A stretch of DNA of 64,000 nucleotides from Prevotella sp. Rep29 (GCF_019551475.1 NZ_CP047159.1:1178001-1242000), one strand, 5' to 3'; shown: positions 7,953 through 16,105, counted from the first letter of the stretch. Notes: generated from the sequence alone by a model not told the origin. Program-made: numbers and translations.

Positions 7953-9071
7953 TTAAGGTTTTAGGATGATACTTTTTCTTATTTTTTCTGTATGGTTGTC
8001 GTTTCGTTGTCTGACGGGCATGAATCCTTCCGTGAGGAAGAATATTTCCGAGAGTACTTGTTCCATGCGGGCTGTGAAGCGTGCCATTTTCTTCTCCTTG
8101 AGCTCCCGGCATAGCTCGTCCTCGTCGCAGTCGAGTTGTATGAATGTCTGGTATAGGTCGGACAGGTGGCGCAGGGTGACGGTGCGTTTCTTCACATGCT
8201 TCCGTACATCTGCCAACATGCCGACGATTCCGTTCTCCCTATTCAGATGGGTGCTGCTCTCTGTCGGCGGTGCACTGACAGGATGGCGGTAGGGGATTTG
8301 TAACTGTTGAATCTCGATACCTTTCAGGATAAGGTCTGTCACCTCTTCCTTTTGTGTATAGATGAAGATGCGTCTCCACTGTTCTGCGCTCAGTCGTTCC
8401 ATGACGCTCGTGGGGAGACGGTCGGTCTGACGCAGGTCTCCTGAAAGTGCCGTGTGCAACAGATAGCATACGCTCTGTCGCTCGTCCACCGACATTTGTC
8501 GATGAATGTCGCGGTCGATGACTCTCTGGTAGAACGCCTGCATCAGGTGTAGCTGGTCGTGTCGCACCATGGTAATGTGGCGGTTCCACTTGAGTGCGGC
8601 AAGGTTGTCCCTCTCTTGTTCATTGCCTGCATGCAGGGCGCAGCAGTGGCGCACCATGTTGCACTGATAGCAGACGGTGGGCAATAGCCTTGTTTTGAAA
8701 AAGCCTAAGTTCCAAACATGTTTTCGGAGCCGGTCGTGTGGCGACAAGACCACCTTGAAACCCCTCTTTCGCGACCATTTCTCCACGTTGGCACCGAAAA
8801 GATTCCAACTTCCATGTATGTGTACCACGTCGGGCATCACTTGATAGAGAATCTTGATATATTGTGACGGCACCGATATCCACTCGGTCAGCGGATGTCG
8901 GTGATAGATGGTGTGGCAGGTAATGGGCAGGGTGGCAACTTTCTGCATGTCTTCCTCAAAAGCCGCTACGTGAATTTCTGTCGAATCCAGCATGCGTCCG
9001 ATTAGCGACAAGGCGTTGTCGAGCACCTCGTCGTCTTTGTAATAAGGGGGGATGACATGCAGGATTTTCAT
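7953..9071 (-). CDS. glycosyltransferase-like protein, GT4-type N-terminal half only
   Basis: Protein of 372 residues. The N-terminus MKILHVIPPYYKDDEVLDNAL and the stretch MPDVVHIHGSWN match the N-terminal Rossmann half of GT4 (GT-B) glycosyltransferases. A small cysteine cluster (CYQCNMVRHCC, about residues 148-158) follows. The usual donor-binding half with its E-x7-E motif is not recognisable. The rest is charged and helical, with a long DLILKGIEIQQLQIPYRHP region of unknown fold. It may be a degenerate or divergent transferase, or a partner of the GT2 gene it overlaps by 4 bases. Acceptor and donor are unknown. Confidence 0.5.
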   Translation of the reverse strand: MKILHVIPPYYKDDEVLDNALSLIGRMLDSTEIHVAAFEEDMQKVATLPITCHTIYHRHPLTEWISVPSQYIKILYQVMPDVVHIHGSWNLFGANVEKWSRKRGFKVVLSPHDRLRKHVWNLGFFKTRLLPTVCYQCNMVRHCCALHAGNEQERDNLAALKWNRHITMVRHDQLHLMQAFYQRVIDRDIHRQMSVDERQSVCYLLHTALSGDLRQTDRLPTSVMERLSAEQWRRIFIYTQKEEVTDLILKGIEIQQLQIPYRHPVSAPPTESSTHLNRENGIVGMLADVRKHVKKRTVTLRHLSDLYQTFIQLDCDEDELCRELKEKKMARFTARMEQVLSEIFFLTEGFMPVRQRNDNHTEKIRKSIILKP

Positions 9072-10201
9072 AGTTTGTGGCTGATGAAGTCGTATTTGTC
9101 GGCTCTTAAATATCTTATTTTTGCTAAAAGATAGGTCCAGGGCAGTCGCAGCTCATAGAGCGTGACTTTCCATGCGGGTATGCTGAGGTCGAAGCGGCGC
9201 ATGGCTTTCCGGGCAATGACTGTTCTGAGAATGATGGTGATGAGGAGAGCAGCCGCTGCCGCTGCGGTGAGCAGCCATTCTTGTGTAAACAATGAGTAGG
9301 TCAGCGCTCCCAGTATGGCGACATAGTTCAGATACATCATCGCCATGTCGAATCGGTAGGTCAGTCTGGGCATGAACCGCCTCTCCAGATGTTTCTTTGT
9401 TTCTTGATAATAGATGTGTTTGTTCCGCCACGTCTTGAGCGATGGGCAACTTTCCGTCAGCCGTGTCTCTGGGGCAGTGGCGACGGCGGTCATGCCTCGC
9501 TGGGCATACTTGTTTACCATGAAGTCATATTCTCCGCGGATGTATTTGAGGTTTCCTTGGAAGCCATTTCTTTCGAGGAACTCGCTTTTCTTGAAAGCTA
9601 TCAGGGGCATGTTCGTCCTGAATGCCCTTCCTTTTCGGGCTTTCCGCATGAGATAGCAGGCTGTCCGGAAATGCTCAAACTGGTAGTAGGATGGGGTGTC
9701 GGCTTCATATTGGGTATAGCCCATCACGAGATTGTTCTTCTCCGTGAAATGGGCTGCCATGCTCTGAAGCCAGTGGCTGTCGGTGGGAGCCGTTGACGGG
9801 TCAGTCATGATAATCCATTCGTGTTTGGCAGCTTTTACTCCGAGCGTGACAGACAGTTTCTTCCGGCTCATATATCTTGATGAGTCGGGAATGAAGGTAA
9901 TGTATAGATGCGGATTGTCGGCAACTCGTTTCAATACGTCTTCCGTCTCGGCATCGCCTTTTTCTGCAACGACAATCACTTCATAGTCGTTTCCGTACTC
10001 CTGTGTGAGAAAGGCTGGCAGATGGTTTTCGAGTTGTTCGGAATGCCCAAACGCTGTCAGCAGTACCGACACTTTGGGCATTTCCGGCGTTTCATCCGCT
10101 TGCCGGACTGCTGTTATCTTTCTGAAAAAGATGTTGCACAGCGGTGTGACTGCTGCCAGGATAATCAGTGCCGCTGCTGATATGATGAGTTCTGTTGTCA
10201 T
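9068..10201 (-). CDS. membrane glycosyltransferase family 2 protein
   Basis: Protein of 377 residues. An N-terminal transmembrane segment (about 4-27) precedes a GT-A domain with PKVSVLLTAFGHSEQLENHLPAFL and the acidic MTDPSTAPT motif, in the position of the DxD metal site. Two to three C-terminal hydrophobic segments (about 290-335) anchor it with the active site in the cytoplasm. It resembles processive or lipid-linked GT2 enzymes of envelope polysaccharide synthesis. It overlaps both neighbours by 4 bases (ATGA type), so it is translationally coupled to aspartate kinase and to the GT4-like gene. The product is unknown. Confidence 0.75.
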   Translation of the reverse strand: MTTELIISAAALIILAAVTPLCNIFFRKITAVRQADETPEMPKVSVLLTAFGHSEQLENHLPAFLTQEYGNDYEVIVVAEKGDAETEDVLKRVADNPHLYITFIPDSSRYMSRKKLSVTLGVKAAKHEWIIMTDPSTAPTDSHWLQSMAAHFTEKNNLVMGYTQYEADTPSYYQFEHFRTACYLMRKARKGRAFRTNMPLIAFKKSEFLERNGFQGNLKYIRGEYDFMVNKYAQRGMTAVATAPETRLTESCPSLKTWRNKHIYYQETKKHLERRFMPRLTYRFDMAMMYLNYVAILGALTYSLFTQEWLLTAAAAAALLITIILRTVIARKAMRRFDLSIPAWKVTLYELRLPWTYLLAKIRYLRADKYDFISHKL

Positions 10202-11526
10202 GGTTCTGTGTGATAGAATAGGGTGTTGCTCAATCGTTGCAGTGCTTCTTTCTTGTCGGTCATAGACACCAGCAGGGAGATGTTGTGTTCCGATGCGCCG
10301 TAGGAGACCATCTTGACGGGAATGTCTCTCAGCGTGTTGAGGATGACGGCATCGTAGCCAGCCTCTTGAGAGAACAGGTCGCCGACTACGCAGATGACGC
10401 AGCAGTCGGGTTCTGTCTCGACGGTGCCGATGTTTTTCAGTTCCTCCACGATGTCGTCACGGTGGCGGTTGTCGTTGAAACTCAGGGTGACTCCTCCTTG
10501 TGAGGTGCACGCGATGTCAATCGGTGTCTGATAGTGTTCAAAGGCGTCAAACACCTGTTTGAGGAATGTGCTGACGGGTGTCCCTTTCCCTGCATGGACA
10601 GTGATGGCAGTCATGTCGTCTTTGGCAGCAATGGCTTTGATGGTTCCCGTGCAGGTCTCCTGACTGATGAGCGTCCCTTCCGCCTCTGGCTGCATGGTGT
10701 TGAGCAGACGCACGGGCACACCGCTGTCTTTCGCCGGTTGTATGCAAGTGGGGTGGAGGATTTTGGCTCCGAAGAAAGCGAGTTCGGCAGCCTCTTCAAA
10801 ACTCAGTTGGCGCACAGGACTTGTTTTTTCCACGATACGCGGGTCGTTGTTGTGCATTCCGTCGATATCGGTCCATATCTGTATTTCTTCTGACTGGAGC
10901 GCCGCCCCGATGAGCGATGCCGTGTAGTCACTGCCTCCGCGCTGCAGATTGTCGGTCTCTCCGAAGGCATTGCGGCAGATGAATCCTTGCGTGACGTAGA
11001 TTTGGTATCCCTGATGGGTGTCCATCAGTCCGGTAAGCTTTTTCCTGATATAGGGTTGGTCGGGCTCGCCGTATTTGTCGGTCTTCATGAAGTCGAGTGC
11101 CGGCAGGAGCATCGCCTTGATGTTCTGCTCAGTGAGATAGTTGGTCATCATCGTCGTGCTGAGCAGTTCACCCTGCGCCAGGATGTTTTTCTCCTCGTAA
11201 CTTGTGAAAATATCGTTGGTGAACGAGTGGAGATATTCGAAAACCTCCCGAGCATAGGCGTGTGTCTTTTCGCGCCACGTCTCACTCTCATAGAGTTCAT
11301 CTATGTGGTTGCGGTATTTCTCTTCCAGTGTGTCAATCAGTTTGTTTGCCTGTGTCTTCTCTTTTCTGTACAGGTGGTTGCAGATTTCTACCAGCGCATT
11401 GGTCGTGCCCGACATGGCTGAGAGGACGACAAACGTCTGCTCTCCCGATTTGGTGACCAGTGCCGCCACGTTTTTGATGCGTTCTGGGGAGCCGACAGAG
11501 GTTCCCCCGAATTTCATGACTTTCAT
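10198..11526 (-). CDS. lysC: aspartate kinase
   Basis: Protein of 442 residues that phosphorylates aspartate in the first step of the lysine, threonine, methionine and diaminopimelate pathway. The opening VMKFGGTSVGSPERI is the kinase signature. RGGSDYTASLIGAAL and WTDIDGMHNNDPRIV mark the substrate and nucleotide sites. Tandem ACT domains for feedback control occupy about residues 305-440. It is monofunctional, because no homoserine dehydrogenase domain is attached. It lies between an FtsE-like ATPase (6-base gap) and a GT2 gene (4-base overlap), an unusual setting for an amino-acid enzyme. Confidence 0.93.
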   Translation of the reverse strand: MKVMKFGGTSVGSPERIKNVAALVTKSGEQTFVVLSAMSGTTNALVEICNHLYRKEKTQANKLIDTLEEKYRNHIDELYESETWREKTHAYAREVFEYLHSFTNDIFTSYEEKNILAQGELLSTTMMTNYLTEQNIKAMLLPALDFMKTDKYGEPDQPYIRKKLTGLMDTHQGYQIYVTQGFICRNAFGETDNLQRGGSDYTASLIGAALQSEEIQIWTDIDGMHNNDPRIVEKTSPVRQLSFEEAAELAFFGAKILHPTCIQPAKDSGVPVRLLNTMQPEAEGTLISQETCTGTIKAIAAKDDMTAITVHAGKGTPVSTFLKQVFDAFEHYQTPIDIACTSQGGVTLSFNDNRHRDDIVEELKNIGTVETEPDCCVICVVGDLFSQEAGYDAVILNTLRDIPVKMVSYGASEHNISLLVSMTDKKEALQRLSNTLFYHTEP

Positions 11527-11532
11527 TCTTTC

Positions 11533-12210
11533 TTACTCCTTTTCACTTTTCATGGTCATCAGTTCGTCTTCGCATTCATAGACGATGCCGGGGAACTTGT
11601 CCAGCAGCGCCATGTTGTGCGTAGTGACGATGACGGTCGTTCCCTGTTCGCTGATGCTTTTGAGCAGTTCGAAGATATTGTCGGCAGTCTCTTGGTCAAG
11701 ATTACCGGTCGGCTCGTCGGCAAGAATCACTTTCGGGTTGTTCAGCAGTGCACGTGCGATGGAGATTCGTTGTTGTTCACCGCCCGAGAGTTCGTGCGGC
11801 ATGTTCTCGATTTTGCTTTCCATCCCTACTTGTTGCAACACTTCCTCAATCCTGCTTCTGATGTCGTTTTTGTCTTTCCAGTCGGTAGCTCTCAGCACGA
11901 ACTCTAGGTTCTTGAACACGCTGCGGTCGTGCAGCAGTTGGAAGTCTTGGAAGATGATGCCCATCTCCTTGCGGAGTGCGGGAATTTCTTTTCTGCGGAT
12001 GGTGGTCAGGTCGCGTCCGAGCACGGTGGCAGTGTCGCAGCTGTCAATGTCCAGTTCGCAGTAGAATGTTTTCAGCAGCGAACTCTTTCCCGTTCCCACT
12101 TTACCAATGACATATATCAGTTGTCCTTCCTCTGCCGTGAAGTTGATGTCTTTCAGCACGTATTTCTCGTCGTGCGAGATATTGACGTTTTTATATTCTA
12201 TCAGTGCCAT
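11533..12210 (-). CDS. FtsE-like ABC transporter ATP-binding protein
   Basis: Protein of 225 residues from ATG 12210; the codons upstream of it overlap the promoter. It has Walker [10 protein letters not shown] (36-44), the ABC signature LSGGEQQR (141-148), Walker B with ADEPTGNLD (164-172) and a switch histidine in VTTHN. Length and motif context fit FtsE, the ATPase that works with FtsX at the division site to activate peptidoglycan hydrolases. LolD-like transporters look similar. No ftsX is adjacent, which is usual in Bacteroidota. It is the promoter-proximal gene of the leftward operon ending in fbp. Confidence 0.82.
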   Translation of the reverse strand: MALIEYKNVNISHDEKYVLKDINFTAEEGQLIYVIGKVGTGKSSLLKTFYCELDIDSCDTATVLGRDLTTIRRKEIPALRKEMGIIFQDFQLLHDRSVFKNLEFVLRATDWKDKNDIRSRIEEVLQQVGMESKIENMPHELSGGEQQRISIARALLNNPKVILADEPTGNLDQETADNIFELLKSISEQGTTVIVTTHNMALLDKFPGIVYECEDELMTMKSEKE

Positions 12211-12239
12211 ATTCAATAGTTTGTTATTCTTTTCGTTTG

Positions 12240-12270
12240 CAAAGTTACGATTTAGCGAGAACAATACAAA
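12240..12270 (-). promoter_or_regulatory. promoter of the ftsE-lysC-glycosyltransferase-fbp operon
   Basis: Read leftward, TTTG (complement of 12267-12270), 19 bases, then TAACTTTG (complement of 12240-12247). It starts 30 bases upstream of the FtsE-like start codon. The same core is duplicated 148 bases upstream. Confidence 0.75.
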
Positions 12271-12420
12271 AAGAATCACATTCTTTTTTATTGTCGAGCG
12301 TGAGTAAGTTATAAAAAGTTACGATTTAGCGAGTGAAAAAGCAAATTTATTTGCATTTTTCCGAGCGTTAGTAATTTGGACAATGGTCAAAGTTACGATT
12401 TAGCGAGAACAATACAAAAT
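12240..12420. repeat. triplicated promoter-core repeat
   Basis: The 16-base string GTTACGATTTAGCGAG occurs at about 12244, 12321 and 12392. The first and third copies also share the flanking CAAA before and AACAATACAAAA after, so both keep a complete leftward -7/-33 pair with 19-base spacing. The middle copy has lost the C of CAAAGTTA. A relative, CTACGATTTAAGCGAG, lies inside the hairpin at 15157. This accounts for most of the gap between ftsE and rlmH. Confidence 0.7.
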
Positions 12421-12443
12421 AAAGTTGATTTTATTTTATGGTG

Positions 12444-12493
12444 TAAAGTCCTTAGGGTCTTTAAGGTCCTTAAAGTCTTTAAAGTCCTTAAGG
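12444..12493. repeat. 9-base periodic repeat GTCYTTARR, copy 1
   Basis: About five and a half contiguous 9-base units (GTCCTTAGG, GTCTTTAAG, GTCCTTAAA, GTCTTTAAA, GTCCTTAAG) just past the rlmH stop on its 3' side. Other tracts of the same family lie at 13350, 20208, 25237, 25899 and 51950. Confidence 0.75.
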
Positions 12494-12501
12494 ATAAAAA
12501 T

Positions 12502-12972
12502 TTACTCGTGATGGTACGGCTCGCCTTTGATGATGGTGCAGGCGCGGTAGAGCTGTTCGGTGAAAATCAGTCGCACCATCTGATGGGAGAAGGTCATGGG
12601 TGAGAGTGAGAGCTTCTCGTTTGCCCGCTGATAGACCGCTTCGGAAAAGCCGTAAGGACCGCCAATCACAAAGACGAGGCGGCGACTGACGGCTTGCTTC
12701 TGTTGAAGCCATTTGGCAAAGTCGATGCTGCGGAAACTTTTCCCGTGCTCATCGAGAAGAACGACCGTGTCCGTTGGTTGCAACTGTTTGAGAATCAGTT
12801 CGCCCTCCAGTTTTTTCTGTTGCTCTTCTGAAAGATTTTTGGTGCTTTTCAGTTCGGGGATGATGCTCATGCTGAACGGCATGTAATGACCGATGCGACA
12901 GGCATAGTCGGCAATACATTCCTTGATGTGCGGGTTGACAGTCTTTCCGACCGCGATGAGCTCAGTCTTCAT
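12502..12972 (-). CDS. rlmH: 23S rRNA (pseudouridine1915-N3)-methyltransferase
   Basis: SPOUT methyltransferase of 156 residues that methylates pseudouridine 1915 in helix 69 of 23S rRNA. It begins MKTELIAVGKT and carries the SAM-binding knot motifs LLDEHGKSFRS and FVIGGPYGFSEAV. It ends with FSHQMVRLIFTEQLYRACTIIKGEPYHHE, the conserved RlmH tail. Length matches the family. The first 11 bases overlap the 3' end of the DUF4491 gene, so the two form one transcript. Confidence 0.95.
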   Translation of the reverse strand: MKTELIAVGKTVNPHIKECIADYACRIGHYMPFSMSIIPELKSTKNLSEEQQKKLEGELILKQLQPTDTVVLLDEHGKSFRSIDFAKWLQQKQAVSRRLVFVIGGPYGFSEAVYQRANEKLSLSPMTFSHQMVRLIFTEQLYRACTIIKGEPYHHE

Positions 12973-13267
12973 ACTCGTGCTTACGTTTCGGATTCATGGG
13001 AAACCACCCCTTCTTCACCCGTATTCTTTGGTGGAACAGTTCGCCGATGGACCATATCAGCGAGGCACCCAAAACGCCCAGTAGGGATGAGACAATCACC
13101 GCTTCCACGAACAGGGCAGCAATGATGCTGATGATGCCAGCCACGAGGAAAACCCACCAGTAGCGCGTGCCACTGTGATATTCCACCTTGATGACCAACG
13201 GATGGAAAAGCCCTATTATAAGAAAGGTGGAAACGGCAATGATGATGCCGGTCAGATGTATCTCCAT
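12962..13267 (-). CDS. DUF4491 family small membrane protein
   Basis: Protein of 101 residues from ATG 13267 (MEIHLTGIIIA). Three hydrophobic segments (about 4-24, 37-56 and 59-78) cover most of it, ending in a basic tail with RIRVKKGWF and KRKHEYED. The pattern GLFHPLVIKVEYHSG-x-RYWWVFLVAGI is typical of DUF4491, a family of unknown role found next to rlmH in Bacteroidota. It overlaps rlmH by 11 bases. A longer reading would start in the promoter region and is unlikely. Confidence 0.75.
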   Translation of the reverse strand: MEIHLTGIIIAVSTFLIIGLFHPLVIKVEYHSGTRYWWVFLVAGIISIIAALFVEAVIVSSLLGVLGASLIWSIGELFHQRIRVKKGWFPMNPKRKHEYED

Positions 13268-13281
13268 ATATTTTTTTGCTG

Positions 13282-13341
13282 CAAAGATAATGCTTTTTTT
13301 GTACTTTTGCTTTCTTACATCTGAAAAAAGCACTATCTTTG
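13282..13341. promoter_or_regulatory. divergent -7 elements for DUF4491-rlmH and for the phosphohexomutase
   Basis: A leftward TATCTTTG (complement of 13282-13289) lies 15 bases before the DUF4491 start. A rightward TATCTTTG at 13334-13341 precedes the phosphohexomutase. A -33 candidate TTTG at 13306-13309 for the rightward promoter has a long, 24-base spacer, so only the -7 boxes are well supported. Confidence 0.5.
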
Positions 13342-13347
13342 CATAGA

Positions 13348-13387
13348 ATAAGGACTCTAAGGACCTTAAAGACGCTAAAGACTTTAA
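13348..13387. repeat. 9-base periodic repeat, copy 2 (reverse orientation)
   Basis: Four 9-base units on the reverse orientation (AAGGACYTT-like) between the -7 box and the start codon of the phosphohexomutase gene, so they would be transcribed in its 5' leader. Confidence 0.7.
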
Positions 13388-13407
13388 TTATTAAAAAACA
13401 ATAGATT

Positions 13408-15156
13408 ATGGAGAACAACGAACAACTGATTGCCCAGTGTGAGGCAAGAGCAAAAGAATGGCTTCAGCCAGCGTTTGACGAAGCAACGAGAAAAGCCGTG
13501 CAAGCAATGCTTGACAATAGTGACAAGACCGAACTGATTGATGCGTTCTATCGCGACCTTGAGTTCGGAACGGGTGGACTGCGTGGCATCATGGGTGCCG
13601 GTACCAACCGCATGAATATCTATATCGTGGGAATGGCGACGCAGGGTTTTGCCAACTACATCAATAAAGCCTTCGCAGGGCGCAACGACCTCAGTGTGGT
13701 GGTGGGACACGACTGCCGCAACAACGGACGGCTCTTCGCCGAGACCGTTGCCAACATTTTCTCTGCCAACGGCATCAAGGTTTATCTCTTCGAGAGTCTC
13801 CGCCCGACACCCGAAATCTCCTACGCCATTCGCCACCTCGGCTGTCAGGCGGGAGTGAACGTGACGGCGTCGCACAACCCCAAGGAATACAATGGCTACA
13901 AAGCCTACTGGGACGATGGTGCGCAGGTGCTTGCACCGCATGACAAAGGCATTATCGATGAAGTGAACAAGGTGAAAATCGGCGATGTGAAGTTCGAGGG
14001 CAACAAAGACCTCATTCAGATTATCGGCGGCGAGATGGACTGGGACTATCTGCAGGCAGTGAAAGAGGCGATGGTTGACCAGGAAGTGATTCTCCGTCAG
14101 AAAGACCTGAACATTGTCTATTCGCCGCTGCACGGCTGCGGTCGCGTCATCATTCCCGAGGCACTGCGCTCATGGGGATTCCAGAATATCCACGTGGTGC
14201 CCGAACAGATGGTCATCGACGGCAACTTCCCGACCGTCGTGTCACCCAATCCTGAGAATGCGGAAGCCATGACAATGGGCATGGAGCTCGGAACGAAACT
14301 CAATGCCGACCTTGTCATCGCCAGCGACCCCGATGCCGACCGCCTCGCTATCGTCTGCCGCAATGCGAAAGGGGAGTGGGAGATACTCAACGGCAACCAG
14401 ACGTGCATGATGTTCTGCTGGTATATCATCGCCAACAAGAAGAAACTCGGACAGCTCAAGGGCAATGAATTCCTCGTGAAGACCATCGTCACCACAGAGG
14501 TCATCGCCGAGATTGCCAAGAAAAACGGCGTGGAGCTGCGCGACTGCTACACGGGATTCAAGTGGATTGCCAACGAGATACGCCTGTCGGAAGGTGTGAA
14601 GAAATATATCGGTGGCGGTGAGGAGTCGTTCGGATTCCTGCCCTTCGACAAGGTGCGCGACAAAGACTCACCAGCCTCCATCTGTCTCATCTGCGAGATT
14701 GCTGCCTACGCAAAAGATCAGGGCAAGACACTCTACGACCTGCTCATGGATATCTATCTTGAGTACGGGTTCTCACATGAATATACCATCAACGTTGTGC
14801 GTCCCGGAAAGACAGGTGCCGACGAGATACGCCAGATGATGGAGAACTTCCGTCACACTCCGCCGCAGCAGCTCGGCGGTTCGAAAGTCGTGGTGTGGAA
14901 AGACTTCCAGAATCTCGAGATGCGGAAGGCTGACGGCACCACCGAGCAACTCGCGATGCCCGACAAGAGCAATGTGCTCCAGTGGTTCTGCGAGGACGGT
15001 ACGAAAGTGAGCGTCCGCCCATCGGGTACCGAGCCGAAGATCAAATTCTATCTCGAGGTGAAAGATTCCACCATGCGTTGCGCCGGCTGCTATGAGCGCT
15101 GCCTCGCCGCCAGCCGCGAGAAGATAGAGCAAATCAGGAAAGAACTGGGAGTATAG
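13408..15156 (+). CDS. phospho-sugar mutase (phosphoglucomutase/phosphomannomutase)
   Basis: Alpha-D-phosphohexomutase of 582 residues. The four-domain signatures are present: phosphoserine loop VTASHNPKEYNGYK, metal loop ASDPDADRLA, sugar-binding loop GGGEESFGFLP and phosphate-binding loop RPSGTEPKIKFYLEV. Length fits the long group (PgcA/PGM2-like) that interconverts glucose 1- and 6-phosphate and may use mannose or ribose phosphates. The cytoplasmic product feeds glycogen, nucleotide sugars and glycolysis. It stands alone, with a promoter on its left and a hairpin of 9-base repeats immediately after its stop. Substrate preference cannot be told from sequence. Confidence 0.92.
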   Translation: MENNEQLIAQCEARAKEWLQPAFDEATRKAVQAMLDNSDKTELIDAFYRDLEFGTGGLRGIMGAGTNRMNIYIVGMATQGFANYINKAFAGRNDLSVVVGHDCRNNGRLFAETVANIFSANGIKVYLFESLRPTPEISYAIRHLGCQAGVNVTASHNPKEYNGYKAYWDDGAQVLAPHDKGIIDEVNKVKIGDVKFEGNKDLIQIIGGEMDWDYLQAVKEAMVDQEVILRQKDLNIVYSPLHGCGRVIIPEALRSWGFQNIHVVPEQMVIDGNFPTVVSPNPENAEAMTMGMELGTKLNADLVIASDPDADRLAIVCRNAKGEWEILNGNQTCMMFCWYIIANKKKLGQLKGNEFLVKTIVTTEVIAEIAKKNGVELRDCYTGFKWIANEIRLSEGVKKYIGGGEESFGFLPFDKVRDKDSPASICLICEIAAYAKDQGKTLYDLLMDIYLEYGFSHEYTINVVRPGKTGADEIRQMMENFRHTPPQQLGGSKVVVWKDFQNLEMRKADGTTEQLAMPDKSNVLQWFCEDGTKVSVRPSGTEPKIKFYLEVKDSTMRCAGCYERCLAASREKIEQIRKELGV

Positions 15157-15260
15157 CTGGGAGCACTGGGAGAGCTGGGAGCCCTGAGAACACTACGATT
15201 TAAGCGAGATTCCCAGAATTCTCAGAATTCTCAGACTTCCCAGCCCTCCCAGACTTCCCA
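15157..15260. repeat. hairpin of 9-base CTGGGANNN repeats, copy 1
   Basis: Left arm of CTGGGAGNN units directly after the phosphohexomutase stop, a core CTACGATTTAAGCGAGATT, then a right arm of about six TTCCCAGNN/TTCTCAGNN units. The arms are complementary, so transcribed RNA would fold into a long imperfect hairpin that could end the phosphohexomutase transcript. A sister copy follows the next gene at 15854. Confidence 0.8.
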
Positions 15261-15282
15261 TTAATTATTAAAACCAGAAACA

Positions 15283-15848
15283 ATGTTTGAAGCCAATGAT
15301 TTTCTCCGTTCGAAAGGCGACTACAAAAAGTTGGTCGTCTTTCAGAAGGCGGAATGCATTTATGATTTGACTTGCTATTTTATTGAGCACTACCTTCCGA
15401 AAACAGGCGACCGTACAGTCGATCAGATGAAACAGGCAGCGCGCTCGGGGAAACAGAATATCGCTGAAGGAAATGAGGCAGGCACCACCTCGATGGAAAC
15501 AACATCAAATTGATGAATGTGGCAAAGGCAAGTCTTCGTGAATTGCAGGAAGATTATGAGGACTATCTGCGTACACACGACAGGGTGCCGTGGCTGACTG
15601 ACGATCCGCGATGCCAGTCAGCGCGTGAATGGTGCAAGACACACAGCCGTCCGGCTGACTATCTGAAGGTTTGCAAGATGCGTGACGATGAGACGGTGGC
15701 AAATATCGCGTTGATTCTCATCCACCAGACCGACTATCTTCTACAAAGACTAATCGAAAAACTTAAAGCCGACTTTCTCCGGCATGGCGGCATCCGCGAA
15801 CAAATGTCGCAAGCAAGAAAACAATGGCGAGATAGGAATAAAGGGTGA
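15283..15848 (+). pseudogene. four helix bundle protein, frameshifted
   Basis: Residues 1-74 (MFEANDFLRSKGDYKKLVVFQKAE through NIAEGNEAGTTSMET) and a second frame beginning near 15505 (KLMNVAKASLRELQEDYEDYL) together make one four-helix-bundle protein with the family's suffix domain, about 188 residues. The frames differ by one base near 15500, consistent with a single-base deletion after TSME. A sequencing error is possible. This family includes the S23-type proteins encoded in 23S rRNA intervening sequences. The gene is bracketed by two homologous repeat hairpins (15157-15260 and 15854-15932). Function is unknown. Confidence 0.75.
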
Positions 15849-15853
15849 GAAGA

Positions 15854-15932
15854 CTGGGAGCTCTGGGAAGGCTGGGAGTCCTGAGAGCACTACGACCTCA
15901 AACAAGATTCCCAGCCTTCCCAGTCCTCCCAG
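15854..15932. repeat. hairpin of 9-base CTGGGANNN repeats, copy 2
   Basis: The layout is the same as at 15157: CTGGGAGCT and CTGGGAAGG units, core CTACGACCTCAAACAAGATT, then TCCCAGCCT and TCCCAGTCC units. It lies 6 bases past the four-helix-bundle stop. The two copies flank that gene in the same orientation. Confidence 0.8.
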
Positions 15933-16011
15933 TTATTTTCTTAATAATCCTTAATAGCCCACCCGTTTAGTTAAATAACCTTTCAAAATTACCGAAAGTT
16001 GTAAAAAACTG

Positions 16012-16041
16012 TTTGGGTATCGAACTTATTATTTACTTTTG
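16012..16041 (+). promoter_or_regulatory. promoter of the first LRR cassette
   Basis: TTTG at 16012-16015, an 18-base spacer, then TACTTTTG at 16034-16041. The leader of about 60 bases closely resembles that of the second cassette. An imperfect palindrome AGTTAAATAACC (15969-15980) upstream matches GGTTAAATAACC at 21241 and could be an operator. Confidence 0.7.
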
Positions 16042-16105
16042 CACATCTTTATATAATATAGGGAATACAAAAACGGAATAAGAACAAATTAAAATCATAC
16101 AGAAA

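Noticed and set aside
15283..15848. 23S rRNA intervening sequence
   Set aside because: The protein family fits, but there is no rRNA sequence on either side.
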